Source of the DNA: Tranquillimonas alkanivorans
GTDB taxonomy: Bacteria > Pseudomonadota > Alphaproteobacteria > Rhodobacterales > Rhodobacteraceae
Direction: 5' to 3'
Assembly (NCBI RefSeq): GCF_900115595.1
Contig: NZ_FOXA01000001.1
Location: 186,001 to 250,000 of the forward strand
DNA length: 64,000 bases
The number at the start of each line of letters is the position of its first letter. The stretch's first letter is position 1. Under the pieces are notes generated by a model that saw only the letters and a program-made list of their open reading frames with translations, had not been told where the DNA came from and searched no databases. Shown here one piece after another: positions 35,465-45,649 of this stretch. The position numbers and the translations under genes were made by a program.

Positions 35465-37444
35465 ATGTCCAAGCGACACTTCCCGGCCATGAGCCGCCGC
35501 CAGTTCCTCACGACCACCGCAGCCAGCGCCTCGCTGGTGATGCTGCACCCCTTCTCGGCCCGCGCCGCCGCCAACCAGGCGCACCTGCGGCTGATGGAGA
35601 CGACGGACCTGCACGTCCACGTCTTCCCCTACGACTACTATGCCGACAAGCCGGTCGACACGGTCGGCCTCGCCCGCACCGCTGCGCACATCGCCGACAT
35701 CCGGTCCGAGGCAACGAACTCGCTGCTGCTGGACAACGGCGACTTCCTTCAGGGCAACCCGATGGGCGACTACATCGCCTACGAGCGGGGCATGAAGGAC
35801 GGCGACATGCACCCGGTCATCACCGCGATGAACACACTGGGCTTCGACGCCTCGACGCTGGGCAACCACGAGTTCAACTACGGCCTCGACTTCCTGGCCA
35901 AGTCGCTGGCCGGGGCGAACTATCCGGTCGTCTCGGCCAACGTGGTCAAGGAGCAGGGCGCAGACCCGACCAAGGACGTCACGCTGATCAAGCCTTACGT
36001 CATCCTCGACCGCGAGCTGACGGACGGCGCGGGCAACACGCACCCGATCCGCGTGGGCATCATCGGTTTCGTCCCGCCGCAGATCATGAACTGGGATCGC
36101 AAGCACCTGGAAGGCAACGTCACCGCGCGCGACATCGTCGAGACCGCCCGCGCCTACGTGCCCCAGATGAAGGAAGAGGGCGCGGACGTCGTCATCGCCC
36201 TGTCCCACTCGGGCATCGGCGCGGCCGAGGCCGAGGACATGATGGAGAACGCCTCGAACGCGCTCGGCGGCGTCGACTGCTTCGACGCGATCATGACCGG
36301 CCACAGCCACCTCGTCTTCCCGTCGCCGGCCTATGAAAGCCAGGCGGGCGTGGACCTCGCCAACGCCACGCTGCGCGGCACGCCCGCCGTCATGGGCGGC
36401 TTCTGGGGGTCGCACCTGGGCGTCATCGACCTGCTGCTCGAGCGCGACGGCAACGAATGGCGCGTCCTGAACCACTCGGTCGAGACGCGCCCGATCTCGA
36501 AACGCGAGGAGGACCGCTCGGTCACCGCGCTGGTCGAGAGCGAGGACGAGGTGCTCGATTCGGTCCGCGACGTCCACGAAGAGACGCTGGCCTATGTCCG
36601 CCGCGCCGTGGGCAAGACCGACGCGCCGCTGCACTCGTACTTCGCACTCGTCGCCGACGACCCGTCGGTGCAGATCGTGAGCCAGGCGCAGCGCTGGTAC
36701 ATCGAGCAGATGATGAAGGGTACCGAGTACGAGGGCCTGCCGATCCTGTCGGCGGCGGCGCCGTTCAAGGCCGGCGGCCGGGGCGGCCCGGACTACTACA
36801 CCGACGTGCCGGTGGGCGACGTGGCGATCAAGAACGTGGCCGACCTGTACCTGTATCCGAACACCGTGCGCGCGGTGAAGGTGACGGGTGCGCAGCTCAA
36901 GGACTGGCTGGAGCGCTCGGCCGGCATGTTCAACCAGGTCCCCGAGGGCGCGGACGACGTCGTGCTGCTGAACCCCGACTTCCCCAGCTACAACTTCGAC
37001 GTCGTCGACGGCGTGACCTACCAGATCGACCTGAGCGAGCCGTCGAAGTTCGACCGCGAGGGCAACGTGGTGAACCCCGATGCCAACCGGATCGTGAACC
37101 TCGAATACGAGGGGATGCCGGTGAAGCCCGACCAGGAGTTCGTGATTGCCACCAACAACTACCGCGCCTCGGGCGGCGGCAGCTTCCCCGGTGCGAAGGG
37201 CGACACGGTCATCTTCGAAGGTCCGGATACCAACCGCGACGTTATCGTGCGCTACATCGTTGAGCAGGGCACGGTGAACCCGAAGGCCGACGGTAACTGG
37301 ACCTTCAAGTCCATGCCCGGCACCACGGTGCTGTTCGACACCGGCCCGAAGGCGGCGGAATACGCCGACAAGGTGCCCGGCGTCGTCATCTCGCCCGCCG
37401 GCGAGGGTCCCGACGGCTTCGCCCGCTTCCGCATCGAGCTCTGA
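35465..37444 (+). CDS. cpdB: 2',3'-cyclic-nucleotide 2'-phosphodiesterase / 3'-nucleotidase, Tat-exported
   Basis: The 659-residue periplasmic enzyme releases nucleosides and phosphate from 2',3'-cyclic and 3'-nucleotides. A Tat signal is present: MSRRQFLTTTAASASLVML (about 9-27). The metallophosphatase domain has METTDLHVHVFPYDYY (about 45-60), LDNGDFLQGNPMGDY (about 93-107), TLGNHEFNYGLDF (about 137-149), LSHSGIG and TGHSHLVFP (about 279-287). A C-terminal 5'-nucleotidase domain (about 385-590) follows. The call to cpdB rather than ushA rests on the LHVHVFPYDYY motif. Confidence 0.94.
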   Translation: MSKRHFPAMSRRQFLTTTAASASLVMLHPFSARAAANQAHLRLMETTDLHVHVFPYDYYADKPVDTVGLARTAAHIADIRSEATNSLLLDNGDFLQGNPMGDYIAYERGMKDGDMHPVITAMNTLGFDASTLGNHEFNYGLDFLAKSLAGANYPVVSANVVKEQGADPTKDVTLIKPYVILDRELTDGAGNTHPIRVGIIGFVPPQIMNWDRKHLEGNVTARDIVETARAYVPQMKEEGADVVIALSHSGIGAAEAEDMMENASNALGGVDCFDAIMTGHSHLVFPSPAYESQAGVDLANATLRGTPAVMGGFWGSHLGVIDLLLERDGNEWRVLNHSVETRPISKREEDRSVTALVESEDEVLDSVRDVHEETLAYVRRAVGKTDAPLHSYFALVADDPSVQIVSQAQRWYIEQMMKGTEYEGLPILSAAAPFKAGGRGGPDYYTDVPVGDVAIKNVADLYLYPNTVRAVKVTGAQLKDWLERSAGMFNQVPEGADDVVLLNPDFPSYNFDVVDGVTYQIDLSEPSKFDREGNVVNPDANRIVNLEYEGMPVKPDQEFVIATNNYRASGGGSFPGAKGDTVIFEGPDTNRDVIVRYIVEQGTVNPKADGNWTFKSMPGTTVLFDTGPKAAEYADKVPGVVISPAGEGPDGFARFRIEL

Positions 37445-37467
37445 TCCGGCGCGGATAGCACCAACTG

Positions 37468-37494
37468 GCGGCCGGTCCCGACGGGACCGGCCGC
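37468..37494 (+). terminator. GC-rich hairpin after cpdB
   Basis: GCGGCCGGTCCC pairs perfectly with GGGACCGGCCGC around a GAC loop, 23 nt after the cpdB stop. There is no T-tract, so it may act as an mRNA 3' end stabiliser or a weak terminator. Confidence 0.55.
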
Positions 37495-37522
37495 TCCCGT
37501 TCCGGGCGCCGCGGTGACGCCA

Positions 37523-37572
37523 CCGGATTCTCGCTGAGCATTCGATCCCGCAAATCTTCGACGAAGAGTTGC
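37523..37572. repeat. 50-nt double palindrome, copy 2 (inverted, diverged)
   Basis: A degenerate CCGGATT..ATTCGA 23-nt unit (37523-37545), a 4-nt spacer (TCCC) and a 23-nt near-perfect palindrome with arm GCAAATCTTCG (37550-37572). The unit order is the reverse of copies 1 and 3, so the element is present in inverted orientation. Confidence 0.6.
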
Positions 37573-37747
37573 CTCCGCCCTCACCGGCGGTCGCACCATC
37601 ACCAAATTGCACAATCCGCGGGCAGCCGCGCCCCGATTGCCTGCATTGCGGGCACGGCGGCGCTTGGCCCAAGCCACGGCGCGCCCTGCTCTGGTGACCG
37701 CCGCGCCTGCCGTGGATCATCGACGCAAAGACCAACGGGAGTCGTCA

Positions 37748-38758
37748 ATGTTCCTCAGACCGATCGCCACCGCGACCCTTGTCCTGGGCAGCCTCACCGG
37801 GGCCGCGCTGGCGCAGACGCAGACGCCGTTTGCGCTCGACTGGAAGTTCGAGGGGCCCGCCGCTCCCTACTTCGTCGCCGTTGACGAAGGCTACTTCGCC
37901 GACGAGGGGCTGGAGGTCGAGATCGCCGCCGGCCAGGGCTCGCTCGACGCGATCCCGAAGGTAGCGACCGGCGCCTTCCCCTTCGGCTTCGCCGACATCA
38001 ACTCGCTCATCAAGTTTCTCGACCAGAACCCCGGCGCGCCCGTCACGGCGGTGATGATGGTCTATGACAAGCCGCCCTTCGCCGTCGTCGGCCGCAAGAG
38101 CCTGGGCGTCGAGGCGCCCGCCGACCTCGAGGGCAAGGTGCTGGGCGCGCCGCCGCCCGACGGCGCCTGGGCGCAGTTCCCCGCCTTCGCCAGCGCCAAC
38201 GACCTGGACCTGCAGGCCATCACGGTCGAACCCGTGGGCTTCCCGACGCGCGAGCCGATGCTGGCCGAGGGCGAGGTCGACGCGGTGACCGGCTTCTCCT
38301 TCTCGTCCTTCCTCAACCTCGTGCGCCTGGGCGTGCCCGAGGACGACATCTCGACCATCCTGATGGCCGATCACGGGCTGGCCCTCTACGGCAACGCGAT
38401 CATCGTGAACACCGACTTCGCCGAGGAGAACCCCGACGTGGTCGAGGGCTTCATCCGCGCCGTGGCCAAGGGCTGGGCCGACGCCATCGCAGACCCCGAG
38501 GGCGCCATCGCCTCGCTGGTCGAGCGCAACCCGGCCGCCGATGCCGAACTCGAGCAGCGCCGCCTTCAGCTGGCCATCGATGCGAACGTGCTGACCGAGT
38601 CGGCCATGGCCGAGGGCATGGGCGGCGTCGACCCGGCCCGGATGGAGCGTGCGCTCGAGCAGATCGCGGAAACCTACGAGTTCCAGGGCGAGCCCGACGC
38701 TGCCCTGTATTTCACCGACGCATACCTGCCCGACGACGGCAGCCTCATGCTGAAGTGA
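37748..38758 (+). CDS. ABC transporter substrate-binding protein, NMT1/THI5-like
   Basis: The 336-residue periplasmic binding protein has a signal peptide (MFLRPIATATLVLGSLTGAALA). The mature N-terminus FALDWKFEGPAAPYFVAVDEGYFADEGLEVEI is the classic start of the NMT1/THI5/SsuA family, which binds pyrimidine precursors, sulfonates, nitrate and similar small molecules. The ATPase and permease genes follow. The ligand cannot be read from sequence. Proximity to cpdB hints at a nucleobase-like compound, but the genes are 300 nt apart with a hairpin between, so this is weak. Confidence 0.88.
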   Translation: MFLRPIATATLVLGSLTGAALAQTQTPFALDWKFEGPAAPYFVAVDEGYFADEGLEVEIAAGQGSLDAIPKVATGAFPFGFADINSLIKFLDQNPGAPVTAVMMVYDKPPFAVVGRKSLGVEAPADLEGKVLGAPPPDGAWAQFPAFASANDLDLQAITVEPVGFPTREPMLAEGEVDAVTGFSFSSFLNLVRLGVPEDDISTILMADHGLALYGNAIIVNTDFAEENPDVVEGFIRAVAKGWADAIADPEGAIASLVERNPAADAELEQRRLQLAIDANVLTESAMAEGMGGVDPARMERALEQIAETYEFQGEPDAALYFTDAYLPDDGSLMLK

Positions 38759-38765
38759 TTCCCTC

Positions 38766-38811
38766 GCGCGGGCGGGACCTCTCTCCTCCCTTCTTCCCGG
38801 CCCGCCCGCGC
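38766..38811 (+). promoter_or_regulatory. Long-loop hairpin between binding-protein and ATPase genes
   Basis: GCGCGGGCGGG (38766-38776) is exactly complementary to CCCGCCCGCGC (38801-38811), with a 24-nt pyrimidine-rich loop. Such stem-loops after binding-protein genes commonly stabilise the upstream message so that the binding protein is made in excess over the membrane subunits. Confidence 0.5.
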
Positions 38812-38825
38812 ACTCTGGACCCCAC

Positions 38826-39662
38826 ATGACCGGCCTCATCGACATCAAGGGCGTGACCCTCGCCTACCGGACCGACACCGGCCCGCTTCCCGTTCTGGAC
38901 GACCTCAACATCTCGGTGCCCGAAGGCGGGTTCTGCGCCGTCGTCGGCCCCTCGGGCTGCGGCAAGTCCACCCTCACCCGCCTGATCGCCGGCCTCATGC
39001 GCCCCGACGAGGGCGAGGTCTGGCTCCACGGCGCGCGCGTGACCTCGCCCCGTGCCACCGTCGGCATGGCTTTCCAGAACCCGGTGCTGCTGGAATGGCG
39101 GACGATCCTGCAGAACGTGATCCTCCCGCTCGAGATCGTGCCGAACAAGCAGACGAAGGCCCAGCGCGAGGCGCGGGCGCGCGAACTGCTGGCGCTGGTC
39201 GGGCTCGAAGGGTTCGAGGACAAGCGCCCCTCCGAGCTGTCGGGCGGCATGCGCCAGCGCGCCTCGCTCTGCCGCGCGCTCGTCCACAAGCCCGACGTGT
39301 TGATCCTTGACGAACCCTTCGGCGCGCTCGACGCCTTCACGCGCGAAGACCTGTGGCAGACCATGCACCAGCTGCGTGCGGAAGAGCCGTTCACCAGCGT
39401 CCTGATCACCCACGACCTGCGCGAATCGATCTTCTTGGCCGACGAGGTGATCGTGCTTTCGGGCCGGCCCGCCACCGTGCAGTACCGCATGGCCGTTCCC
39501 GACACCGGCCCGCGCGACCTCGACCACCTTTACACGCCCGAGGCCGCCGAGATGCTCAACATCCTGCGCCACCAGATCGAGGTCGCGCAGGGCCGCGCCC
39601 CGGCCGACCCCGAGCCCGCGACCGCCACGCCGCCCGGCTCGGCCGCGCAGGCGATGCACTGA
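38826..39662 (+). CDS. ABC transporter ATP-binding protein, SsuB/TauB-like
   Basis: The 278-residue ATPase has Walker A VVGPSGCGKSTLTRLIAGL (about 39-57), a Q-loop in MAFQNPVLLEWRTI, the signature LSGGMRQRASLCRALVHKP (about 139-157) and Walker B VLILDEPFGALD (about 159-170). FQNPxLLEWRT is typical of the nitrate/sulfonate/pyrimidine-precursor importers. The C-terminal 30 residues are Pro/Ala-rich and probably disordered. It pairs with the flanking binding protein and permease. Confidence 0.93.
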   Translation: MTGLIDIKGVTLAYRTDTGPLPVLDDLNISVPEGGFCAVVGPSGCGKSTLTRLIAGLMRPDEGEVWLHGARVTSPRATVGMAFQNPVLLEWRTILQNVILPLEIVPNKQTKAQREARARELLALVGLEGFEDKRPSELSGGMRQRASLCRALVHKPDVLILDEPFGALDAFTREDLWQTMHQLRAEEPFTSVLITHDLRESIFLADEVIVLSGRPATVQYRMAVPDTGPRDLDHLYTPEAAEMLNILRHQIEVAQGRAPADPEPATATPPGSAAQAMH

Positions 39663-39672
39663 GAGCCGCGCC

Positions 39673-40509
39673 ATGACAGACGTCCCCTCCCCCGTCACGC
39701 GCCCCCGGCAGATCGCGGGCCTGAGCGCCGACCGCCTGAAAAAGACGCTCTTCAGCCGCTCCGTCCTCGCCCCCGTCGCCGCCGTCCTGGTCTTCCTCGC
39801 CCTGTGGGAGCTGCTGGTGCAGGCCAACGGCTGGCCCGACTACGTGATGGCCGCGCCCTCGGACCTGCCGCAGGCCTACATCCGGTACTGGGAGCTGTTC
39901 CTGGTGATGGGCTGGCAGACGCTGTGGCGCACGGTCGTCGGGCTGGCCGTGGCCGTGGTGTTCGGCGTGCTCGTCGGCATGGTGATGGGCTTCTCGCGCG
40001 TCATGCGCGACGCGCTCTATCCCCTGCTCGTGGGCTTCAACGCAATTCCAAAGGCGACCGTGGTGCCCATCGTCGCGCTGTTGTTCGTCGGCCAGCACGA
40101 CTTCAACACGGCACTCATCGCCTTCATGATCTCGTTCTTCCCGATCGCGGTCTCGGTCTCAATCGGCTTGTCCACGCTCGAGCCCGAATACCGCGATATC
40201 CTGCGCTCGCTCGGCGCGAGCCAGGCGATGATCTTCTGGAAGATCGCCCTGCCCAAGACGCTGCCCGAGTTCTTCGGCGCGTTGAAGGTGGCCGTGACGC
40301 TCGCCTTCATCGGCACGAACCTGATGGAAATCGTCAGCCCCCATGGCCGCGGGCTGGGCGCGCTGTTCGATTCGGGCAAGACGAACTCGGACTACCCGCT
40401 GATGTTCGCCGTGCTCATCGCGCTCGCCTTTTTGGGCATCGTGCTGTTCTACGTGGTCGTGGCGCTGGAAAAGATCTTCGCCGGCTGGGCCGAACGTCCC
40501 GCCACCTGA
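39673..40509 (+). CDS. ABC transporter permease, SsuC/TauC-like
   Basis: The 278-residue permease has six spans in the BPD_transp_1 fold. The EAA loop RDILRSLGASQAMIFWKIALPKTLPEFFGALK lies at about 172-203, which is the ATPase contact. The first span is VLAPVAAVLVFLALWELLVQ. It begins 10 nt after the ATPase gene and completes a three-gene importer of the nitrate/sulfonate/bicarbonate type. Substrate unknown. Confidence 0.93.
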   Translation: MTDVPSPVTRPRQIAGLSADRLKKTLFSRSVLAPVAAVLVFLALWELLVQANGWPDYVMAAPSDLPQAYIRYWELFLVMGWQTLWRTVVGLAVAVVFGVLVGMVMGFSRVMRDALYPLLVGFNAIPKATVVPIVALLFVGQHDFNTALIAFMISFFPIAVSVSIGLSTLEPEYRDILRSLGASQAMIFWKIALPKTLPEFFGALKVAVTLAFIGTNLMEIVSPHGRGLGALFDSGKTNSDYPLMFAVLIALAFLGIVLFYVVVALEKIFAGWAERPAT

Positions 40510-40583
40510 CCGCGCGCGCCTCGGGTCCCCTCCGGTCCCTCCCCGCGAAGAGGGACGGCAGGACCGATGAGCCGCGCGCGGGG

Positions 40584-40611
40584 TTGCAAGCCGCCCGCGC
40601 CCTCCTTATGT
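40584..40611 (+). promoter_or_regulatory. Putative promoter of the SRP RNA gene
   Basis: TTGCAA (40584-40589) and TTATGT (40606-40611) are 16 nt apart, which would start transcription at about 40618-40620, exactly where the RNA stem begins. Confidence 0.5.
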
Positions 40612-40619
40612 CTCGCCGC

Positions 40620-40712
40620 GAGAGGCCGGCGCGGGCAGGCGCCTCGCCAACCCGGTCAGGTCCGGAAGGAAGCAGCCGTAACGAGTCCCGCCTGGGTCGT
40701 GTCCGGTCTCTC
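40620..40712 (+). ncRNA. ffs: Signal recognition particle RNA (4.5S type)
   Basis: The conserved SRP domain IV is plain: GGTCAGGTCCGGAAGGAAGC, then AGCC at 40677, which binds Ffh. The outer ends GAGAGGCCGG (40620) and CCGGTCTCTC (40703-40712) pair with one G-U, giving a hairpin of about 93 nt, the small bacterial form. With Ffh it delivers nascent membrane proteins to the inner membrane. It lies upstream of dnaX, its usual place in this group. The exact ends are estimated from base pairing. Confidence 0.95.
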
Positions 40713-40750
40713 ACCTTTTCCCCGAGAATCGACGCTGCTAGCCTGCCGCC

Positions 40751-41113
40751 ATGGACGGCAAGCAGAAACTGGCGAAGGAACGCACCGACTGGGCCGAGGA
40801 CCGGACGCTCCTGGCCAACGAGCGCACCTTCGCCGGCTGGGTGCGCACCGCGCTCGGCGCGGTCGTAGTCGCCATCGGCCTGCACGCCGTGTTCCGCTCG
40901 ATCCAGCCCGACTGGCCGGCCAAGGCGGTCGCGACGGTGTTTCTCGCCGCCGCGCTCTTCACCGCCTTCTTCTCGTGGCGGCGCGCTGAGGAAACACACC
41001 GCCGCCTGCACGCCCACGACGCCAACGCCCAGCCGCCGCGCAACTTCGCGGTGCTGACCGCACTGCTCGCCCTCGGGATCGTGTTGACCGGCGTGGTGCT
41101 CTGGAGCCTCTGA
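40751..41113 (+). CDS. DUF202 (YidH-like) inner-membrane protein
   Basis: The 120-residue protein has the DUF202 start (DWAEDRTLLANERTFAGWVRTALG, about 13-36), then three hydrophobic spans: about 32-50, 60-77 and 98-118. DUF202 proteins are small membrane proteins of unknown function. The ATG follows the SRP RNA by 38 nt and the stop is 61 nt before dnaX, so it may be co-transcribed with dnaX-ybaB-recR. Confidence 0.85.
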   Translation: MDGKQKLAKERTDWAEDRTLLANERTFAGWVRTALGAVVVAIGLHAVFRSIQPDWPAKAVATVFLAAALFTAFFSWRRAEETHRRLHAHDANAQPPRNFAVLTALLALGIVLTGVVLWSL

Positions 41114-41174
41114 GCCGGTGGACGAAGCCGCCCCGGCCCCCTAGATTGGCCGCGCCCGATCTCCAGGACCACGC

Positions 41175-42920
41175 ATGACCGACACCCCCCGCCCCTACCA
41201 GGTGCTCGCCCGCAAGTACCGGCCCGAAACGTTCGCCGACCTCGTCGGGCAGGACGCGATGGTACGCACGCTGAAGAACGCCTTCGCCGCCGACCGGATC
41301 GCGCAGGCCTTCATCATGACGGGCATCCGCGGGACGGGTAAGACTACCACGGCCCGCATCATCGCGAAGGGCATGAACTGCGTCGGCCCGGACGGGAACG
41401 GCGGCCCGACCACCGAACCCTGCGGCGTGTGCGAGCACTGCAAGGCGATCATGGAAGGACGCCACGTCGACGTGCTGGAAATGGACGCCGCGTCCAACAC
41501 CAGCGTCAACGACATCCGCGAGATCATCGACAGCGTGCACTATCGGGCGGCCTCGGCGCGCTACAAGATCTACATCATCGACGAGGTCCACATGCTCTCG
41601 ACGAGCGCGTTCAACGCGCTCCTCAAGACGCTCGAGGAACCGCCCGCCCACGTGAAGTTCATTTTCGCCACGACCGAGATCCGCAAGGTCCCGGTCACGG
41701 TTCTCTCGCGCTGCCAGCGCTTCGACCTGCGCCGGATCGAGCCCGAGGTGATGCTGAAGCTCCTGCGCCGCATCGCCGACGCCGAGACCGCCGAGATCAC
41801 CGACGACGCGCTCGCGCTGATTACCCGCGCCGCCGAAGGCTCGGCGCGCGACGCGACCTCGCTCCTCGACCAAGCGATCAGCCACGGCGCGGGCGAGACG
41901 ACGGCTGACCAGGTGCGCGCGATGCTGGGGCTGGCCGACCGCGGCCGGGTGCTCGACCTGTTCGACATGGTGATGGCCGGGGACGCCGCCGGCGCGCTGA
42001 CCGAGCTTTCGGCGCAGTATGCCGACGGCGCCGATCCGATGGCCGTGCTGCGCGACCTGGCCGAGATCACCCACTGGATCAGCGTCATCAAGATCACGCC
42101 CGACGCCGCCGAGGACCCCACCATCGGCCCCGACGAGCGCGCCCGCGGCCTTGCGATGGCCGAGAGGCTGCCGATGCGCATCCTCACCCGCATGTGGCAG
42201 ATGCTGCTCAAGTCGCTCGAAGAGGTCAGCCAGGCGCCGAACGCCATGATGGCCGCCGAGATGGCGATCATCCGCCTCACCCATGTCGCCGATCTGCCCG
42301 CGCCCGAGGACCTGGTGCGCAAGTTGCAGGACCAGCCTCCCGCGCCGCGTCCGCCCAACGGCGGTGGTGGCGGCGGCGCCCCGCAGCCGGGCAGCGCCCC
42401 GGTGCACGCGCCCCAGCGCATGACCCACGCCCCCGGCCCCTCCGGCGCGACCACGGCGCTCGCCCGCGCGCCCGAGACCTCGCTCGCCCGCTACGCCAGC
42501 TTCGAGCAGGTGGTCGAGCTGATCCGCGCCAACCGCGACGCCAAGCTCCTGATCGAGGTCGAGACCTGCGTCCGCCTCGCCGCCTACGCCCCCGGCCGCA
42601 TAGAGTTCGAGCCGACCGAGGACGCCCCCCGCGACCTCGCAGCGCGCCTGGCCCAGCGGCTTCAGGCCTGGACCGGCGTGCGCTGGGGCGTCAGCGTCGT
42701 GGGCAGCGGCGGCAAGCCCACCATCGCCGAAACCCGCGACGCCGAGGACATGGCCCGCAAGGCCGAGGCCGAGAGGCACCCGCTGGTCCGGGCCGCCCTC
42801 GCCGCCTTCCCCAAGGCCCGCATCACCGAGATCCGCAGCGTCGAGGAAATCACCGCCGAAGCCGCCGTCGAGGCCCTCCCCGAGGTCGAGGACGAGTGGG
42901 ACCCGTTCGAAGAGGACTGA
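41175..42920 (+). CDS. dnaX: DNA polymerase III subunits gamma and tau
   Basis: The 581-residue clamp-loader ATPase has YRPETFADLVGQ (about 14-25), Walker A MTGIRGTGKTTTARIIAKG (about 46-64), zinc cysteines (C in GMNCVG, CGVCEHC), DEVHMLSTSAFNALLKTLEEPP (about 136-157) and ATTEIRKVPVTVLSRCQRFDLRR with the Arg finger. Domain III extends to about 370. A Gly-rich linker (about 393-405) leads to a short tau C-terminal region rich in acidic residues. I see no obvious slippery sequence for a gamma frameshift. Confidence 0.97.
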   Translation: MTDTPRPYQVLARKYRPETFADLVGQDAMVRTLKNAFAADRIAQAFIMTGIRGTGKTTTARIIAKGMNCVGPDGNGGPTTEPCGVCEHCKAIMEGRHVDVLEMDAASNTSVNDIREIIDSVHYRAASARYKIYIIDEVHMLSTSAFNALLKTLEEPPAHVKFIFATTEIRKVPVTVLSRCQRFDLRRIEPEVMLKLLRRIADAETAEITDDALALITRAAEGSARDATSLLDQAISHGAGETTADQVRAMLGLADRGRVLDLFDMVMAGDAAGALTELSAQYADGADPMAVLRDLAEITHWISVIKITPDAAEDPTIGPDERARGLAMAERLPMRILTRMWQMLLKSLEEVSQAPNAMMAAEMAIIRLTHVADLPAPEDLVRKLQDQPPAPRPPNGGGGGGAPQPGSAPVHAPQRMTHAPGPSGATTALARAPETSLARYASFEQVVELIRANRDAKLLIEVETCVRLAAYAPGRIEFEPTEDAPRDLAARLAQRLQAWTGVRWGVSVVGSGGKPTIAETRDAEDMARKAEAERHPLVRAALAAFPKARITEIRSVEEITAEAAVEALPEVEDEWDPFEED

Positions 42921-43152
42921 CCGCCCCGTGTCCTACCCGCGAAAGCGGATACTTCCTGCCGCACCCGCACCTTTCCCCCGCCTGCGCCGGCGGTGAAAGG
43001 TTCCCGCGTCCGCGCGAATGGCGACGCTTCCGCCCGACCGCCGCCTCCCCCACACGTCACCCGCCCTTGAAGATCGCCGCCCGCGCTGCAATCTGTGTCC
43101 CCGACGCGACACCCACACGCGGCCGCACGCGCCGCCTGCAAGGAGAGACGAG

Positions 43153-43497
43153 ATGTTCAAGGGAATGGGCGGCCTGGGCGACATGGGCAAGATGATGAAG
43201 GCCGCGCAGGAGATGCAGGGCAAGATGGGCGAGCTGCAGGAGCGGCTCGAGACCATGACCGTCACCGGCGAATCCGGCACCGGCCTCGTCAAGGCGACCG
43301 CCACGGCCAAGGGCGAGCTGACCGCGCTCGACATCGACCCGTCGATCTTCAACCCCGACGAAAAGGAAGTCGTCGAGGATTTGATCCTTGCCGCGATCAA
43401 GGACGCGCAGCAGAAAGCCCAGGCGAAAAGCCAGGAAGAGATGCAGAAGCTGACGCAGGAACTCGGCCTGCCCGCCGGCATGAACCTGCCATTCTGA
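43153..43497 (+). CDS. ybaB: Nucleoid-associated protein YbaB/EbfC
   Basis: The 114-residue protein starts [21 protein letters not shown] and has the YbaB core [20 protein letters not shown] (about 52-71) between two long helices. YbaB dimers bind and bridge DNA. AAGGAGAG precedes the ATG. The gene sits 232 nt after dnaX and 7 nt before recR, its standard position. The dnaX-ybaB gap has GC-rich sequence and a CCCGCGAAAGCGG hairpin, and no further gene. Confidence 0.94.
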   Translation: MFKGMGGLGDMGKMMKAAQEMQGKMGELQERLETMTVTGESGTGLVKATATAKGELTALDIDPSIFNPDEKEVVEDLILAAIKDAQQKAQAKSQEEMQKLTQELGLPAGMNLPF

Positions 43498-43504
43498 GGC
43501 GCGC

Positions 43505-44104
43505 TTGGCCGACTCCCCACGCGAAATCGAGACGCTCATCGGCCTGATGGCGAAGTTGCCGGGGCTCGGCCCCCGGTCGGCCCGCCGCGCCGTGCTGCAC
43601 CTGATCAAGAAGCGCGACGTCCAGCTCACGCCGCTCGCCGAAGCGATGCGCGCCGTGGCCGAAACGGCGCGTGAATGCCTCAACTGCGGCAACATCTCGA
43701 CCTCGGACATCTGCGACATCTGCAGCAGCGAGAAGCGCGCCATCGGCGAAATCTGCGTGGTCGAGGACGTCTCGGACCTCTGGGCGATGGAGCGGTCGCA
43801 GGTGTTCCGCGGCCGCTACCACGTGCTCGGCGGCACGCTCTCGGCGCTCGACAACGTCGGGCCCGAGGACCTGCGCATCCCGCAGCTCCGCGACCGCGTG
43901 GCGGCCGAGGAGGTGAGCGAAGTCATCCTCGCCCTCAACGCCACGATCGACGGCCAGACCACGGCGCATTACATCGCCGACCAGCTCGACGGCACCGGCG
44001 TGCGCGTGACCTCGCTTGCCCAGGGCGTCCCGATCGGCGGCGAGCTCGACTACCTCGACGACGGCACCATCACCGCCGCCCTGAAGGCCCGGAAGGCGTT
44101 CTGA
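43505..44104 (+). CDS. recR: Recombination mediator RecR
   Basis: The 199-residue protein works with RecF and RecO to load RecA on gapped DNA. It has the helix-hairpin-helix [21 protein letters not shown] (about 14-34), a four-cysteine zinc finger CLNCGN and CDICSSE (about 58-78), and the Toprim motif [15 protein letters not shown] (about 84-98). The start is TTG 43505 with GAGG 5 nt before; the next in-frame ATG would remove conserved sequence. Confidence 0.96.
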   Translation: MADSPREIETLIGLMAKLPGLGPRSARRAVLHLIKKRDVQLTPLAEAMRAVAETARECLNCGNISTSDICDICSSEKRAIGEICVVEDVSDLWAMERSQVFRGRYHVLGGTLSALDNVGPEDLRIPQLRDRVAAEEVSEVILALNATIDGQTTAHYIADQLDGTGVRVTSLAQGVPIGGELDYLDDGTITAALKARKAF

Positions 44105-44263
44105 CGCGCCACGAAAACCCGTCAGCGGCCCGCTTCAGACGCTCGGCCCAGGCGCCGCGCCGCCCGGCCAGGCGTTCGGCCGGGTCCCGTCCCGCTCCCC
44201 AATCACCTCCGCTCGAGAACACGCCAGCAGGTGCGTCCCGTCCCCGCACCATCTTCGGTCCCG

Positions 44264-44282
44264 AAATATCCGCAGGGGGAGC
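44264..44282. repeat. 19-nt intergenic motif, diverged copy 4
   Basis: AAATATCCGCAGGGGGAGC keeps the AAATATC end, but the CCGCCGGAGG part is altered. It is included because its setting, between genes with GC-rich flanks, matches the other copies. Confidence 0.35.
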
Positions 44283-44418
44283 CCCGCAGGCGCGGGGGGC
44301 AGACAGCCCTCCTGCCGGCCTCTCCACCCGACTTCGCCCTTCCGATCTTTGCCCCGCGCGCGCATCATGTCGGGGCCCCTTGCGCCCGGGGCGCGCTTTC
44401 GCGTACCCGCAGCCGGAA

Positions 44419-45639
<1,221 letters not shown>

Positions 45640-45649
45640 GGAGGACGCC

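Larger units (their letters stand above)
37445..37747. other. 303-nt region between cpdB and the ABC importer genes
   Basis: It holds a 12-bp GC hairpin just after cpdB (37468-37494) and the inverted copy of the 50-nt double palindrome (37523-37572). The remaining 175 nt is GC-rich, with no reading frame I would support and no recognisable riboswitch. The importer promoter is presumably in this part. Confidence 0.5.

Noticed and set aside
37500-37747. TPP riboswitch before the NMT1/THI5-type importer
   Set aside because: The CTGAGA and ACCTGATC-type core motifs of the THI element are missing.
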